A stretch of DNA of 64,000 nucleotides from Vibrio neptunius (GTDB taxonomy: Bacteria; Pseudomonadota; Gammaproteobacteria; Enterobacterales; Vibrionaceae), in NCBI GenBank assembly GCA_019339365.1, contig CP079859.1:496001-560000 (forward strand), given 5' to 3'. Each line of letters starts with the position of its first letter. Positions within the stretch are counted from its first letter, which is position 1. Below are positions 47,266 to 64,000 of the stretch, piece by piece. The translations under genes were made by a program, and so were the position numbers. Below the pieces are notes generated by a model. It searched no databases. It saw nothing but the letters and a program-made list of their open reading frames with translations, and was not told the origin of the DNA.

Positions 47266-48261
47266 ATGCAACAAGGAATGTTGTCGTCGGTTCTCCTATG
47301 CACGTCATTATTGATTGGAGCACCAACGGTTGCTGCGAAGGAAATGCAGTCAGAACAAGTCGAGCTGTTACTTCAGGATCAACAGATTAATCTGAAAGTT
47401 GCAGAACTGCTCCAACATGCTGTCGAAAATAATATCGACTCACTCAATTTCGCTCTCGAAAGACTGTCGCTTCCCCAACAAGAAGTGGCGCGTTTCCTAC
47501 TGTTAAAAAAAATTGAAGACCAAGATGTCATCTTGACGCCTAAAATGGCTTTGTTCGTTGAAAAACAAAAAGCCATGGTGCCGACCTATCAAGTGTTGGA
47601 GAGAGGCGATGGGTATGAGTTTTCCATTCCTGCCTTTAACTATCCAGCTATCGCCAGTCGTTTACTTAAACAATGGCAACAGGATCAATCGACACTAGAA
47701 TTTGTGTTGAGTGCAGAACGTGGCGAGCTGGAACTAAAACAGTGGCTGTCGGGTAGTGATTATCAAATCCAAGCGCGTGAAGCATTACTGGTTCGTGAGT
47801 TGGATAGTTTGTCGCCGGAGGCCGTGCAAAATTTAGTGCTTCAACTCACCGGAACAGCTGTGACCAGTTGGCTACCCTCATCACAGGTTATGGTGCGTTT
47901 AGCTCAGGTGAGTGAAAACCCTGACGTCTATAAACTGCTTTGGTTGATGCGTGCCGATTTTCAAAGCCAGTCTGAACTTAGCCGTTTGGCGACAGTGGGC
48001 GATGAATTCTCAGTCAATCAGATCATGCTTGCTGCTCATAATCCGAGCCTTAAGGAACAAGCTATCAAAGAGCTGACTCGTATCAAGCCAATGAAGGATA
48101 AGGTAAAGGCCTTTTTGATAGACCGAATGGCAATTCGAGGTGAAGCTTCGATGGTCGCGACAGAGCTTGCGAATCAGGGCTATTCGTCATGGTTAAAAGA
48201 GCTAGCTAACCATAATCAAACAGTCCGTAGTAGCGCGATTTTGAACGTTTTATCACAATAA
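47266..48261 (+). CDS. exported helical-repeat protein of unknown function
   Basis: A 331-residue protein preceded by a very strong ribosome site (AAGAGGAGGTTAAC). Residues 1-24 form a signal peptide (MQQGMLSSVLLCTSLLIGAPTVAAK). The rest is almost wholly alpha-helical with a rhythm of short helices, such as HEAT or TPR-like repeats (for example PSLKEQAIKELTRIKPMKDKVKAFLIDRMAIRG near the end). No catalytic motif. Single gene between rho and ubiD; probably periplasmic. Not recognised. Confidence 0.75.
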   Translation: MQQGMLSSVLLCTSLLIGAPTVAAKEMQSEQVELLLQDQQINLKVAELLQHAVENNIDSLNFALERLSLPQQEVARFLLLKKIEDQDVILTPKMALFVEKQKAMVPTYQVLERGDGYEFSIPAFNYPAIASRLLKQWQQDQSTLEFVLSAERGELELKQWLSGSDYQIQAREALLVRELDSLSPEAVQNLVLQLTGTAVTSWLPSSQVMVRLAQVSENPDVYKLLWLMRADFQSQSELSRLATVGDEFSVNQIMLAAHNPSLKEQAIKELTRIKPMKDKVKAFLIDRMAIRGEASMVATELANQGYSSWLKELANHNQTVRSSAILNVLSQ

Positions 48262-48277
48262 AAATAACCTTATAGAA

Positions 48278-48305
48278 AAGAGGGATCGTAAGATCCCTCT
48301 TTTTG
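48278..48305 (+). terminator. terminator before ubiD
   Basis: AAGAGGGATC and GATCCCTCTT pair around GTAA, followed by T's. Confidence 0.88.
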
Positions 48306-48342
48306 TTATACTGCTTGCACTTTAATCAGTCACAGAAGACCA

Positions 48343-50199
48343 ATGAGTTTTAAGGATTTACGCGACTTTATCGCTCACCTTGAGCAGGAAGGGAAGCTTA
48401 AACGCATCTCTGAGCCTGTCGACCCACATTATGAAATGACAGAAATTAGTGACCGTACTTTGCGTGCCGGTGGTCCAGCGTTGTTGTTTGAAAACCCTGT
48501 TGGCTACGATGTGCCTGTACTCACCAACTTATTTGGTACTCCCGAGCGAGTTGCGATAGGTATGGGGCGCGAGGATGTCAAAGATCTGCGTGAAGTGGGT
48601 AAATTGTTGGCTTATCTCAAAGAGCCAGAACCTCCACGTGGTTTTAAGGATGCGTTAGAGAAACTTCCTGTTTTTAGACAAGTCCTGAATATGCCTGTCA
48701 AAAGGCTACGTAAAGCGCCGTGTCAGGAGATTGTTTGGCAAGGTGACGATGTCGACCTCGATAAAATTCCTGTGATGAGTTGTTGGCAGGATGACGTTGC
48801 TCCTCTGCTTACTTGGGGACTCACCGTGACTAGAGGGCCACATAAAAAGCGTCAGAACCTTGGAATTTACCGTCAGCAGAAAATTAGCAACAACAAAATA
48901 ATCATGCGTTGGTTAGCACACCGTGGTGGTGCACTTGATCTGCGTGACTGGATCGAAACCCATCCGGGAGAGCCATTTCCAGTGTCGGTTGCCTTTGGTG
49001 CTGACCCAGCCACTATTTTGGGTGCAGTCACCCCTGTGCCTGATACGTTATCTGAGTATGCGTTTGCGGGTTTGCTTAGAGGCAGCAAAACAGAAGTTGT
49101 CAAATCTGTTAGTAATGATCTTGAAGTACCTGCCAGCGCCGAGATCGTGCTTGAGGGTTACATTGACCCGAACGAGTATGCAGACGAAGGCCCTTATGGT
49201 GATCATACAGGGTATTACAACGAAAAAGAGAAACACCACGTGTTTACCATTACGCATATTACGATGCGTAAGGACCCGATCTATCACAGTACCTACACGG
49301 GGCGTCCGCCAGATGAACCTGCAGTATTGGGTGTGGCGTTAAACGAAGTCTTTGTTCCGATTCTACAAAAGCAGTTTCCTGAAATAGACGATTTTTATCT
49401 ACCACCTGAAGGGTGCTCATACCGAATGGCCGTGGTGACGATGAAAAAGCAATACCCTGGCCACGCCAAGCGCGTCATGATGGGTGTATGGTCTTTCCTT
49501 CGTCAGTTTATGTATACCAAGTTTGTTGTGGTGTGTGATGAAAGTGTCAACGCGCGCAGTTGGGATGATGTCGTCAAGGCCATGTGCGAGCATATGGAAC
49601 CTGTTCGCGATACCTTAATGATTGACAATACACCTATTGACTCTCTCGATTTCGCCTCACCAGTTGTAGGGCTTGGCTCTAAGATGGGTTTGGATGCGAC
49701 GATTAAATGGGATGCGGAGAAGGCGTTAGATTCGCAGGCAATGGCTGCAAGCCAAACAGCGATTACAGATGAACAGTTACGTCAACTTCGTCAGGCATTT
49801 CCGGAAATTGTCGATATCGCTTTGCCAGAATCTGCTGGTGCCGATCGCTTTATGGTGTTGTCGATGAAGAAAAACCACGCCATGCAATCGAAAGCGGTGC
49901 TCAATGGTGTGTGGGAGTTTCTAAAGCAGTATACAGATGCCAAGTTTGTTATTCTCTGCGATGATGACGTCAATGTGCACGATTGGAATGACATAATTTG
50001 GGCGATTACCACGAGAATGGATCCAAATCGTGACACAGTGCAGATAGAAGCAAAAGAAGGTCGTAGTTCCAAATTGGGTTTGGATGCGACCAACAAGTTT
50101 GAGGGAGAAGTCCAGCGAGAGTGGGGCGTCCCAATCAAGAAAGATTCTCAGTTAGTTGCGCAGGTCGATGCAAAATGGAGTAAGCTGGGAATATTATGA
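48343..50199 (+). CDS. ubiD: UbiD, 4-hydroxy-3-polyprenylbenzoate decarboxylase with duplicated C-terminal region
   Basis: A 618-residue prenyl-FMN-dependent decarboxylase of ubiquinone synthesis. It begins [19 protein letters not shown] and has the UbiD core ([52 protein letters not shown]). It is about 120 residues longer than E. coli UbiD (497) because the C-terminal segment occurs twice: [17 protein letters not shown]...[17 protein letters not shown] and again [17 protein letters not shown]...[17 protein letters not shown]. The stop overlaps the ferredoxin start in ATGA. First gene of ubiD-ferredoxin-fre. Confidence 0.94.
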   Translation: MSFKDLRDFIAHLEQEGKLKRISEPVDPHYEMTEISDRTLRAGGPALLFENPVGYDVPVLTNLFGTPERVAIGMGREDVKDLREVGKLLAYLKEPEPPRGFKDALEKLPVFRQVLNMPVKRLRKAPCQEIVWQGDDVDLDKIPVMSCWQDDVAPLLTWGLTVTRGPHKKRQNLGIYRQQKISNNKIIMRWLAHRGGALDLRDWIETHPGEPFPVSVAFGADPATILGAVTPVPDTLSEYAFAGLLRGSKTEVVKSVSNDLEVPASAEIVLEGYIDPNEYADEGPYGDHTGYYNEKEKHHVFTITHITMRKDPIYHSTYTGRPPDEPAVLGVALNEVFVPILQKQFPEIDDFYLPPEGCSYRMAVVTMKKQYPGHAKRVMMGVWSFLRQFMYTKFVVVCDESVNARSWDDVVKAMCEHMEPVRDTLMIDNTPIDSLDFASPVVGLGSKMGLDATIKWDAEKALDSQAMAASQTAITDEQLRQLRQAFPEIVDIALPESAGADRFMVLSMKKNHAMQSKAVLNGVWEFLKQYTDAKFVILCDDDVNVHDWNDIIWAITTRMDPNRDTVQIEAKEGRSSKLGLDATNKFEGEVQREWGVPIKKDSQLVAQVDAKWSKLGIL

Positions 50200-50465
50200 G
50201 CCATTTGGTGACCTTGAAGCCGCAGAATATACAATTCTATGTGCAGGAAGGGGAAACGGTATTGGAAGCTGCGCTCAACAATCACATCAGCTTCCCAAAC
50301 CGCTGCCAAGTGGGAGCATGCGCAGCGTGTCTGTGTCGGAAAATAGAAGGTCGAGTCAATTACCAGCTTGAGCCAATGCTCACAGAGAAAGAGCAGCAAC
50401 AAGGCTGGGTGTTTGCTTGTCAGGCCTTCGCAGAAAGTAATTTGGTACTTACTTTTGAGGAGTAA
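50196..50465 (+). CDS. plant-type 2Fe-2S ferredoxin
   Basis: An 89-residue ferredoxin with Cys37, Cys42, Cys45 and Cys75 in the CX4CX2C-X29-C pattern of the plant-type fold ([12 protein letters not shown], then VFACQ); Cys47 is extra. Electron carrier, probably accepting electrons from a reductase such as the downstream Fre. It overlaps ubiD by four bases and precedes fre by 14 bases, so the three are co-transcribed. Confidence 0.92.
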   Translation: MSHLVTLKPQNIQFYVQEGETVLEAALNNHISFPNRCQVGACAACLCRKIEGRVNYQLEPMLTEKEQQQGWVFACQAFAESNLVLTFEE

Positions 50466-50479
50466 GTAAGAGGAATAAA

Positions 50480-51193
50480 ATGACCATCCAATGTAAAGTA
50501 AAGTCTATTGAGCCATTAGCTTGTAATACCCATCGAATTCTGTTGCACCCAGAGACACCAGTCAGCTTTAAGGCTGGCCAGTATCTAATGGTTGTGATGG
50601 GAGAAAAAGATAAACGTCCATTCTCTATTGCAAGCAGTCCTTGTCGTCATGAAGGTGAGCTTGAGCTTCACATTGGTGCAGCAGAGCATAACGCGTATGC
50701 TCTTGAAGTTGTGGAAGCGATGCAAAACGCATTAGAAAATGATGGTGACATCAGTATTGATGCACCTCATGGCGAGGCGTGGGTTAAAGAAGAGAGCGAG
50801 CGTCCTCTACTCTTGATTGCTGGTGGTACAGGCTTTAGCTATGTGCGTTCGATATTGGACCACTGTGTCGCTCAAAATAAAACTAATGAGATCTATCTTT
50901 ATTGGGGTGGCCGAGATGAACGCCAGCTATATGCTAAGGATGAACTGGATGGTATCGCAACACAGTTCAGCAACGTGCACTTTATTCCAGTAGTAGAAGA
51001 AGCGACTTCTGAATGGCAAGGCAAAGTCGGAAACGTACTTCAAGCCGTCAGTGACGATTTTGATTCTCTTGCAGAATATGACATTTACATTGCTGGACGT
51101 TTTGAAATGGCGGGTGCGGCTCGTGAACAATTTACCCAGAACAAAGGTGCTAACAGCGACCGTATGTTTGCTGACGCGTACGCATTTATTTAA
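50480..51193 (+). CDS. fre: NAD(P)H-flavin reductase Fre
   Basis: A 237-residue flavin reductase of the ferredoxin-NADP reductase fold ([20 protein letters not shown]). The flavin-binding motif is RPFSIASSP, the nucleotide-binding [12 protein letters not shown], and the C-terminal [16 protein letters not shown]. It supplies free reduced FMN; UbiX, the partner of UbiD, needs FMNH2 to make prenyl-FMN, which may explain the operon. ATG at 50480 follows AAGAGGAATAAA. In luminous Vibrio, a related gene is luxG. Confidence 0.95.
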   Translation: MTIQCKVKSIEPLACNTHRILLHPETPVSFKAGQYLMVVMGEKDKRPFSIASSPCRHEGELELHIGAAEHNAYALEVVEAMQNALENDGDISIDAPHGEAWVKEESERPLLLIAGGTGFSYVRSILDHCVAQNKTNEIYLYWGGRDERQLYAKDELDGIATQFSNVHFIPVVEEATSEWQGKVGNVLQAVSDDFDSLAEYDIYIAGRFEMAGAAREQFTQNKGANSDRMFADAYAFI

Positions 51194-51214
51194 AATTGAA
51201 TGAAATAGATAGAT

Positions 51215-51242
51215 AAAAGAGGGCTTTTTGCCCTCTTTTTTG
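51215..51242 (+). terminator. terminator of ubiD-ferredoxin-fre
   Basis: AAAAGAGGGC and GCCCTCTTTT pair around TTTTT with a T run. Confidence 0.88.
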
Positions 51243-51301
51243 TTGTTTTGAACACATTTTCAACGAACGATGAGTTTTTTCAATTTTTTTTGAAAAAGGG
51301 C

Positions 51302-51329
51302 TTGCGCTATCAGAGGGACTCTCTATAAT
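51302..51329 (+). promoter_or_regulatory. rrn P1 promoter (first operon)
   Basis: TTGCGC and TATAAT are 16 bases apart, with a G+C discriminator (GCGC) and an A/T-rich UP-like stretch upstream, as in growth-regulated rRNA promoters. Confidence 0.75.
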
Positions 51330-51417
51330 GCGCATCCACTGACACGGCAGACGCCACAAGGCTTCAGCGGTGTTAGAGAGGTGAAAAGCTTCTGAGAAAA
51401 TAAGTTTGAAAAAGTGT

Positions 51418-51445
51418 TTGACTCTTCAAATTATCTCGCTAGAAT
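51418..51445 (+). promoter_or_regulatory. rrn P2 promoter (first operon)
   Basis: TTGACT and TAGAAT are 16 bases apart, with a CACCTCC-type discriminator after it. Second promoter of the operon, 116 bases after P1. Confidence 0.7.
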
Positions 51446-51483
51446 GCACCTCCGCTTTGAGAGAAAGTTTCTTGAAAAGCACA

Positions 51484-51494
51484 GCTCTTTAACA
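51484..51494 (+). promoter_or_regulatory. boxA antitermination site, first rrn leader
   Basis: GCTCTTTAACA matches the rrn boxA bound by NusB/NusE. The same motif recurs in the 16S-23S spacers. Confidence 0.8.
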
Positions 51495-51667
51495 ATATAA
51501 ACCTATCAATCTGTGTGGGCACTCGTTGATGATAATCCAATTAGATACCTCGGTATCAAATTAGGTTTCAATGATACGAAGTGACCATTGAATCTTCGGA
51601 TTCAGCACAGTCAATTCAAACATTACTTTATGTAATGTTCAGTATTCATTGAGCCGAACAAAATCTT

Positions 51668-53219
<1,552 letters not shown>

Positions 53220-53288
53220 TACGATGATTACTCACGATGAGTGTCCACACAGATTGATGGTTTTGAAGCGTAAGCTTCGAGCTATGAT

Positions 53289-53300
53289 TGCTCTTTAACA
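53289..53300 (+). promoter_or_regulatory. boxA in the first 16S-23S spacer (no tRNA in this spacer)
   Basis: TGCTCTTTAACA at the start of the shared spacer part. The 326-base spacer has no tRNA gene, unlike that of the second operon. Confidence 0.75.
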
Positions 53301-53545
53301 ATTTGGAAAGCTGACGAATAACAACAATCCCCATCTCTATGAGATGCGTTGTTATTCATTGAAAAGTTCTCAAATCCTAACTTTCTCTAAATAAAGAGAG
53401 ATTTAGGTACCAACACACATTCAAGTGTTCTTGGAAACATCCTTGTGATGTTTATATTTGAGTCCGGAAAAATCGAGTCTGCATCATGTTTAAATAATTG
53501 CAGACAACTTTGGTTGTTTGACTGTAAGACCCTTTGGGGTTGTAT

Positions 53546-56435
<2,890 letters not shown>

Positions 56436-56538
56436 ACAACACCCAAAGGGTTTTGATGGACTCAAAGCAAGAACAGATTGAATGTGTAGAGAACACGCTC
56501 TTAGTATAAGAGAAAACAGCTTTCCGAATTAAAGAATT

Positions 56539-56658
56539 TGCTTGGCGACCATAGCGTTGTGGACCCACCTGATTCCATGCCGAACTCAGAAGTGAAACGC
56601 AATAGCGCCGATGGTAGTGTGGGGCTTCCCCATGTGAGAGTAGGACATCGCCAGGCTT
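56539..56658 (+). rRNA. 5S ribosomal RNA, copy 1
   Basis: A 120-base stretch from TGCTTGGCGACC to GCCAGGCTT, with the conserved CCATGCCGAACTCAGAAGTG core. Identical to copy 2. Confidence 0.96.
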
Positions 56659-56702
56659 TAATTTCGACTTTGCTTATTTACTAAGCAAGTCACCATAAGA
56701 TT

Positions 56703-56725
56703 CTAAAAAAGTTTAGAGTTTTATG
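56703..56725 (+). terminator. weak terminator between the two rrn operons
   Basis: TCTAAA and TTTAGA pair around AAAG with a short T-rich tail. It is the only terminator-like element between the first 5S and the second promoter, and it is weak, so read-through between the operons is likely. Confidence 0.4.
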
Positions 56726-56753
56726 TTGACTTAAACAGTCAGTCGCGTAATAT
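56726..56753 (+). promoter_or_regulatory. rrn promoter (second operon)
   Basis: TTGACT and TAATAT are 16 bases apart with an ACGCGTC discriminator. The second operon has this one clear promoter; no counterpart of the first operon's P1 is seen in the roughly 70-base gap after 5S. Confidence 0.7.
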
Positions 56754-56790
56754 ACGCGTCCTGCTTAGGTGCTAAGGCACTGAAAGCACA

Positions 56791-56801
56791 GCTCTTTAAC
56801 A
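56791..56801 (+). promoter_or_regulatory. boxA antitermination site, second rrn leader
   Basis: GCTCTTTAACA, identical to the first leader; the following leader (to about 56935) repeats the first operon's leader almost base for base. Confidence 0.8.
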
Positions 56802-56989
56802 ATATAAACCTATCAATCTGTGTGGGCACTCGTTGATGATAATCCAATTAGATACCTCGGTATCAAATTAGGTTTCAATGATACGAAGTGACCATTGAAT
56901 CTTCGGATTCAGCACAGTCAATTCAAACATTACTTATGCTATTTACTTAGCAAAGCAATGTTCAGTATTCATTGAGCCGACAAAATCTT

Positions 56990-58541
<1,552 letters not shown>

Positions 58542-58608
58542 TACGATGATTACTCACGATGAGTGTCCACACAGATTGATACGTTTATACACGTTAAGAG
58601 ACGATACT

Positions 58609-58685
58609 GGGTCTGTAGCTCAGGTGGTTAGAGCGTTCGCCTGATAAGCGAGAGGTCGGTGGTTCAAGTCCACTCAGACCCACCA
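58609..58685 (+). tRNA. tRNA-Ile (anticodon GAT)
   Basis: A 77-base cloverleaf with encoded CCA in the 16S-23S spacer. Acceptor GGGTCTG pairs with CAGACCC; anticodon loop CTGATAA. Confidence 0.97.
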
Positions 58686-58728
58686 ATCTTCCTCCCAGAA
58701 GAATTGGCACACAGTATCAACACCTGAT

Positions 58729-58804
58729 GGGGCTATAGCTCAGCTGGGAGAGCGCCTGCCTTGCACGCAGGAGGTCAGCAGTTCGATCCTGCTTAGCTCC
58801 ACCA
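58729..58804 (+). tRNA. tRNA-Ala (anticodon TGC)
   Basis: A 76-base cloverleaf with encoded CCA in the spacer, 43 bases after tRNA-Ile. Anticodon loop CTTGCAC. Confidence 0.97.
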
Positions 58805-58874
58805 TCTTTAAGCGCATTTGCGTAAGTGTTCTTAAAAATGGTTTTCATCAGCTATTTATTAGCAAAGAAAGCTA

Positions 58875-58885
58875 GCTCTTTAACA
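58875..58885 (+). promoter_or_regulatory. boxA in the second 16S-23S spacer
   Basis: GCTCTTTAACA, the start of the spacer part shared with the first operon. Confidence 0.75.
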
Positions 58886-59130
58886 ATTTGGAAAGCTGAC
58901 GAATAACAACAATCCCCATCTCTATGAGATGCGTTGTTATTCATTTAAAAGTTCTCAAATCCTAACTTTCTCTAAATAAAGAGAGATTTAGGTACCAACA
59001 CACATTCAAGTGTTCTTGGAAACATCCTTGTGATGTTTATATTTGAGTCCGGCAAAATCGAGTCTGCATCATGTTTAAATAATTGCAGACAACTTTGGTT
59101 GTTTGACTGTAAGACCCTTTGGGGTTGTAT

Positions 59131-62019
<2,889 letters not shown>

Positions 62020-62122
62020 ACAACACCCAAAGGGTTTTGATGGACTCAAAGCAAGAACAGATTGAATGTGTAGAGAACACGCTCTTAGTATAAGAGAAAA
62101 CAGCTTTCCGAATTAAAGAATT

Positions 62123-62242
62123 TGCTTGGCGACCATAGCGTTGTGGACCCACCTGATTCCATGCCGAACTCAGAAGTGAAACGCAATAGCGCCGATGGTA
62201 GTGTGGGGCTTCCCCATGTGAGAGTAGGACATCGCCAGGCTT
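62123..62242 (+). rRNA. 5S ribosomal RNA, copy 2
   Basis: A 120-base copy identical to copy 1, 103 bases after 23S. Confidence 0.96.
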
Positions 62243-62272
62243 TAAATTTAGACTCAAGAGTCTAACCAGTGC

Positions 62273-62349
62273 GGAGCGGTAGTTCAGTTGGTTAGAATAC
62301 CGGCCTGTCACGCCGGGGGTCGCGGGTTCGAGTCCCGTCCGCTCCGCCA
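62273..62349 (+). tRNA. tRNA-Asp (anticodon GTC)
   Basis: A 77-base cloverleaf with encoded CCA. Acceptor GGAGCGG pairs with CCGCTCC; anticodon loop CTGTCAC. Distal gene of the second rrn operon, followed by a terminator. Confidence 0.97.
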
Positions 62350-62357
62350 TTTATTTC

Positions 62358-62388
62358 AGACCTCAGCAGCGATGCTGGGGTCTTTTTG
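62358..62388 (+). terminator. terminator of the second rrn operon
   Basis: AGACCTCAGCA and TGCTGGGGTCT pair around GCGA with a T run, right after tRNA-Asp. Confidence 0.9.
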
Positions 62389-62635
62389 TATCCGAGGGAT
62401 TATTTTTGTCTGTGACCAACGAGTCCCGCAAAAGGTTTGCCCGTTGCCCACAACCCCGGCCGTCCGCCACTTATTCAGAAGAAAGCCCTAACAGCAATGT
62501 TAGGGCTTTTTCGTATCTGAGGGATTATTTTGGTCTACGACCAACGCGCTCGTTCGTGTGCGAGTCCAATTGAGCGCAAGCTCGGCCGCTTCGCCATTTA
62601 CTCCAGACCTCAGCAGAAATACTGGGGTCTTAATT
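62386..62635 (+). repeat. two decayed copies of the tRNA-Asp 3' end plus terminator
   Basis: After the first terminator come (a) CCGTCCGCCACTTATTCAG then AAAGCCCTAACA-GCAA-TGTTAGGGCTTT (62482-62510), and (b) GCCGCTTCGCCATTTACTCCAG then AGACCTCAGCAG-AAA-TACTGGGGTCT (62605-62631). A direct repeat of about 40 bases with GAGGGATTATTTT and GACCAACG occurs at about 62386 and 62513. These are eroded tRNA-Asp 3' ends (compare CCGTCCGCTCCGCCATTTATT) each with a terminator. No gene is present from here to hemY. Confidence 0.65.
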
Positions 62636-62813
62636 CTTATCGCTCTTTGGCTGACGAATACAGACCAATAAATCAAAGCAATCTTAAACTTATTGAAAGC
62701 CTAGGCATTGAAAGTTCTGATTGCTTGTTGTGTATGCAAGGATCTTAGTATTTAGGTGGTTAATGTCCTAAGAGACTGGTTCAATTGGTATTGTTTTTTA
62801 TCGAGTAGAGAAT

Positions 62814-62840
62814 AAAAAGCCGACCTAATGGTCGGCTTAG
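62814..62840 (-). terminator. terminator of hemY
   Basis: On the minus strand AAGCCGACC and GGTCGGCTT pair around ATTA, followed by a T-rich tail. Confidence 0.88.
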
Positions 62841-62860
62841 TTAGCAAAGATGAATGAAAT

Positions 62861-64000
62861 TTACGCTTGAACCAAAGTAAGGGCTTTTTTTGATACCTCA
62901 TGAGCCGCTTTAGTCATATTTTGTTTCTCAAGTGCATCAGCTAAATAGGCATAATCAGATACACTAGAACGCACTTGAAGTGCTTGCTCTAAATGCCGTT
63001 GAGCCTCAGACCAGTTTTCATTTCTTAGATGGAACTGCGCAAGAGCGCTGTGCGCTGGAGCATTATTGCCGTCTTTTCTTAGCATATCTTCTAGGAGCAC
63101 AACGACAGGATGATAATCTGCTAGTTTTATATCAGGCAGTAATGCATAGAGGTTTGAATCTGGGTGCTTCTTGAGGTTCTCTTTGACCAATGTAAAAGCT
63201 TCACTGTCTGCTTTACGAGCGATAAGCTGCTTTGCAAAGCATTCAATCAAGTAAACATTGCTCCTTAGCTTGCGAGTAAGGCTGTTCCAGTGAGCTATCA
63301 GCCCTTCACTGCCTTTTTGCTCTGCAACTTCCTCTAGCAAGCCGCATTGCGCACGTTGGGTTAACTGAATCTGCTCCTCTTTAGTAATGATTTTACTTTT
63401 CACAAGTGAAGGTAAGGTATTCAGCAGGGGTTTCCACATCTTAAGTTCAATGTAGACATTTTTTAATAGATTAAGGACGACACGATTATTTGGATAGCTG
63501 GATTTGAGTTGAGTTAACGTCTCAAATGCTGCAGTGTAATTGGCTTCTTTTACTTGCTGTTTTGCTCTGGTGAGTTCAACTGCCAGCAGAGCGTTTTCTT
63601 GCTCAGATGCGAGTTTAAGATAGCGGTCACGCTTTTCATTGTCTCCCATTCCCTGTGCCGCTTCTGAAGCCACTAAATAGCACAGTAGAGGCATATCATG
63701 GTGATTTGCCCAGCGAGTGACTTTCTTTTCTGCCAGTTTGAAGTCCCCCTCAAGTAACTTGATGATGCCTTCATTGGTGAAGCGGCGAGAGCGGCGCATT
63801 TTTCGGATACCAAAATAGTTCCAGGTTGCTGAGCCCACATAAAGGGTTGTCTTGATCAGATACTCTAAGCTAAAAAGCGCTGCCAATAATGCAATGACCA
63901 ATATGACAAACGTTGTAAAACTCATTTCAATGGTCGTATCTACAACCGAAATCAGGACATAGCCCTGCTGGCCTGCATATTTGGTACCGGCAAAAAGACC
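62861..64000 (-). CDS. hemY: HemY, heme-biosynthesis-associated TPR membrane protein (5' end off window)
   Basis: The frame is open without a stop to the right edge, 379 residues, lacking only the first few. Just before the internal ATG at 63925 it reads GLFAGTKYAGQQGYVLISVV, the usual HemY N-terminal part, so that ATG is not the start. A membrane helix follows (FVILVIALLAALFSLEYLI), then NEGIIKLLEGDFKLAEKKVTRWANH and a series of TPR-like helices to the C-terminus. HemY sits with hemC-hemD-hemX in enterobacteria and Vibrio; its biochemical role is unclear. Intact as far as seen. Confidence 0.93.
   Translation of the reverse strand, partial: GLFAGTKYAGQQGYVLISVVDTTIEMSFTTFVILVIALLAALFSLEYLIKTTLYVGSATWNYFGIRKMRRSRRFTNEGIIKLLEGDFKLAEKKVTRWANHHDMPLLCYLVASEAAQGMGDNEKRDRYLKLASEQENALLAVELTRAKQQVKEANYTAAFETLTQLKSSYPNNRVVLNLLKNVYIELKMWKPLLNTLPSLVKSKIITKEEQIQLTQRAQCGLLEEVAEQKGSEGLIAHWNSLTRKLRSNVYLIECFAKQLIARKADSEAFTLVKENLKKHPDSNLYALLPDIKLADYHPVVVLLEDMLRKDGNNAPAHSALAQFHLRNENWSEAQRHLEQALQVRSSVSDYAYLADALEKQNMTKAAHEVSKKALTLVQA

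Noticed and set aside
62530..62748. A 72-residue plus-strand frame after tRNA-Asp
   Set aside because: It runs through the decayed tRNA-Asp and terminator remnants, has no ribosome site and no family pattern.

Overview
The window is a piece of a Vibrio chromosome, most likely the large chromosome. The evidence is the 16S/23S type, vexR-vexA-vexB and rep next to cytochrome c5, and a gene order (gor, rlmJ, prlC, uvrD, csrB, ggt, rarD, recQ; then gppA, rhlB, trxA, rho, ubiD, fre) that I recall from V. cholerae chromosome 1. The species cannot be fixed by eye.

Layout. 1-7.9 kb: end of ubiK, the VexAB-type RND efflux operon with its TetR regulator and a perfect operator, rep helicase, cytochrome c5. 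8.2-9.0 kb: a tRNA cluster Arg-His-(decayed Pro)-Pro-His-Pro. 9.8-15.2 kb: a peptide ABC transporter. 15.4-20.6 kb: a SPOR-domain protein, a membrane coiled-coil protein divergent from a response regulator, and an operon of a LuxR-like regulator, a VOC protein and an MFS carrier. 20.8-24.4 kb: a VasX/BTH_I2691-type T6SS effector gene broken into six frames, followed by a tiny ORF. 24.5-29.1 kb: gor, rlmJ, prlC. 29.1-31.6 kb: a bufferin-type (copper-binding RiPP) operon bufA-bufB-bufC-doxX. 31.9-42.4 kb: uvrD, an ERIC-like repeat, the CsrB regulatory RNA, ggt, a LysE-family exporter with an AraC regulator, rarD, recQ, a DUF3630 gene, and yhhQ with a candidate preQ1 riboswitch. 42.5-51.2 kb: gppA, rhlB, trxA, rho, a periplasmic protein, ubiD, ferredoxin, fre. 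51.3-62.3 kb: two complete rRNA operons in tandem, the second carrying tRNA-Ile and tRNA-Ala, ending in tRNA-Asp and decayed copies of it. The window closes inside hemY.

Most of the window is core chromosome. The accessory parts are the T6SS effector gene, the bufferin operon and the tRNA-flanking remnants. The bufferin operon is the best candidate for a little-described system: a secreted four-cysteine precursor, an MNIO (DUF692) enzyme predicted to modify its cysteines, a partner protein, and a DoxX membrane protein.

A warning for any user: ten protein-coding frameshifts and one extra base in a 23S copy are present, nearly all in or beside short homopolymer runs (vexB 1, coiled-coil gene 2, VasX-like gene 5, rlmJ 1, rhlB 1). 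This looks like uncorrected sequencing indels, although the concentration in the VasX-like gene could be real decay. All names are from motif recognition and memory; no database search was run.
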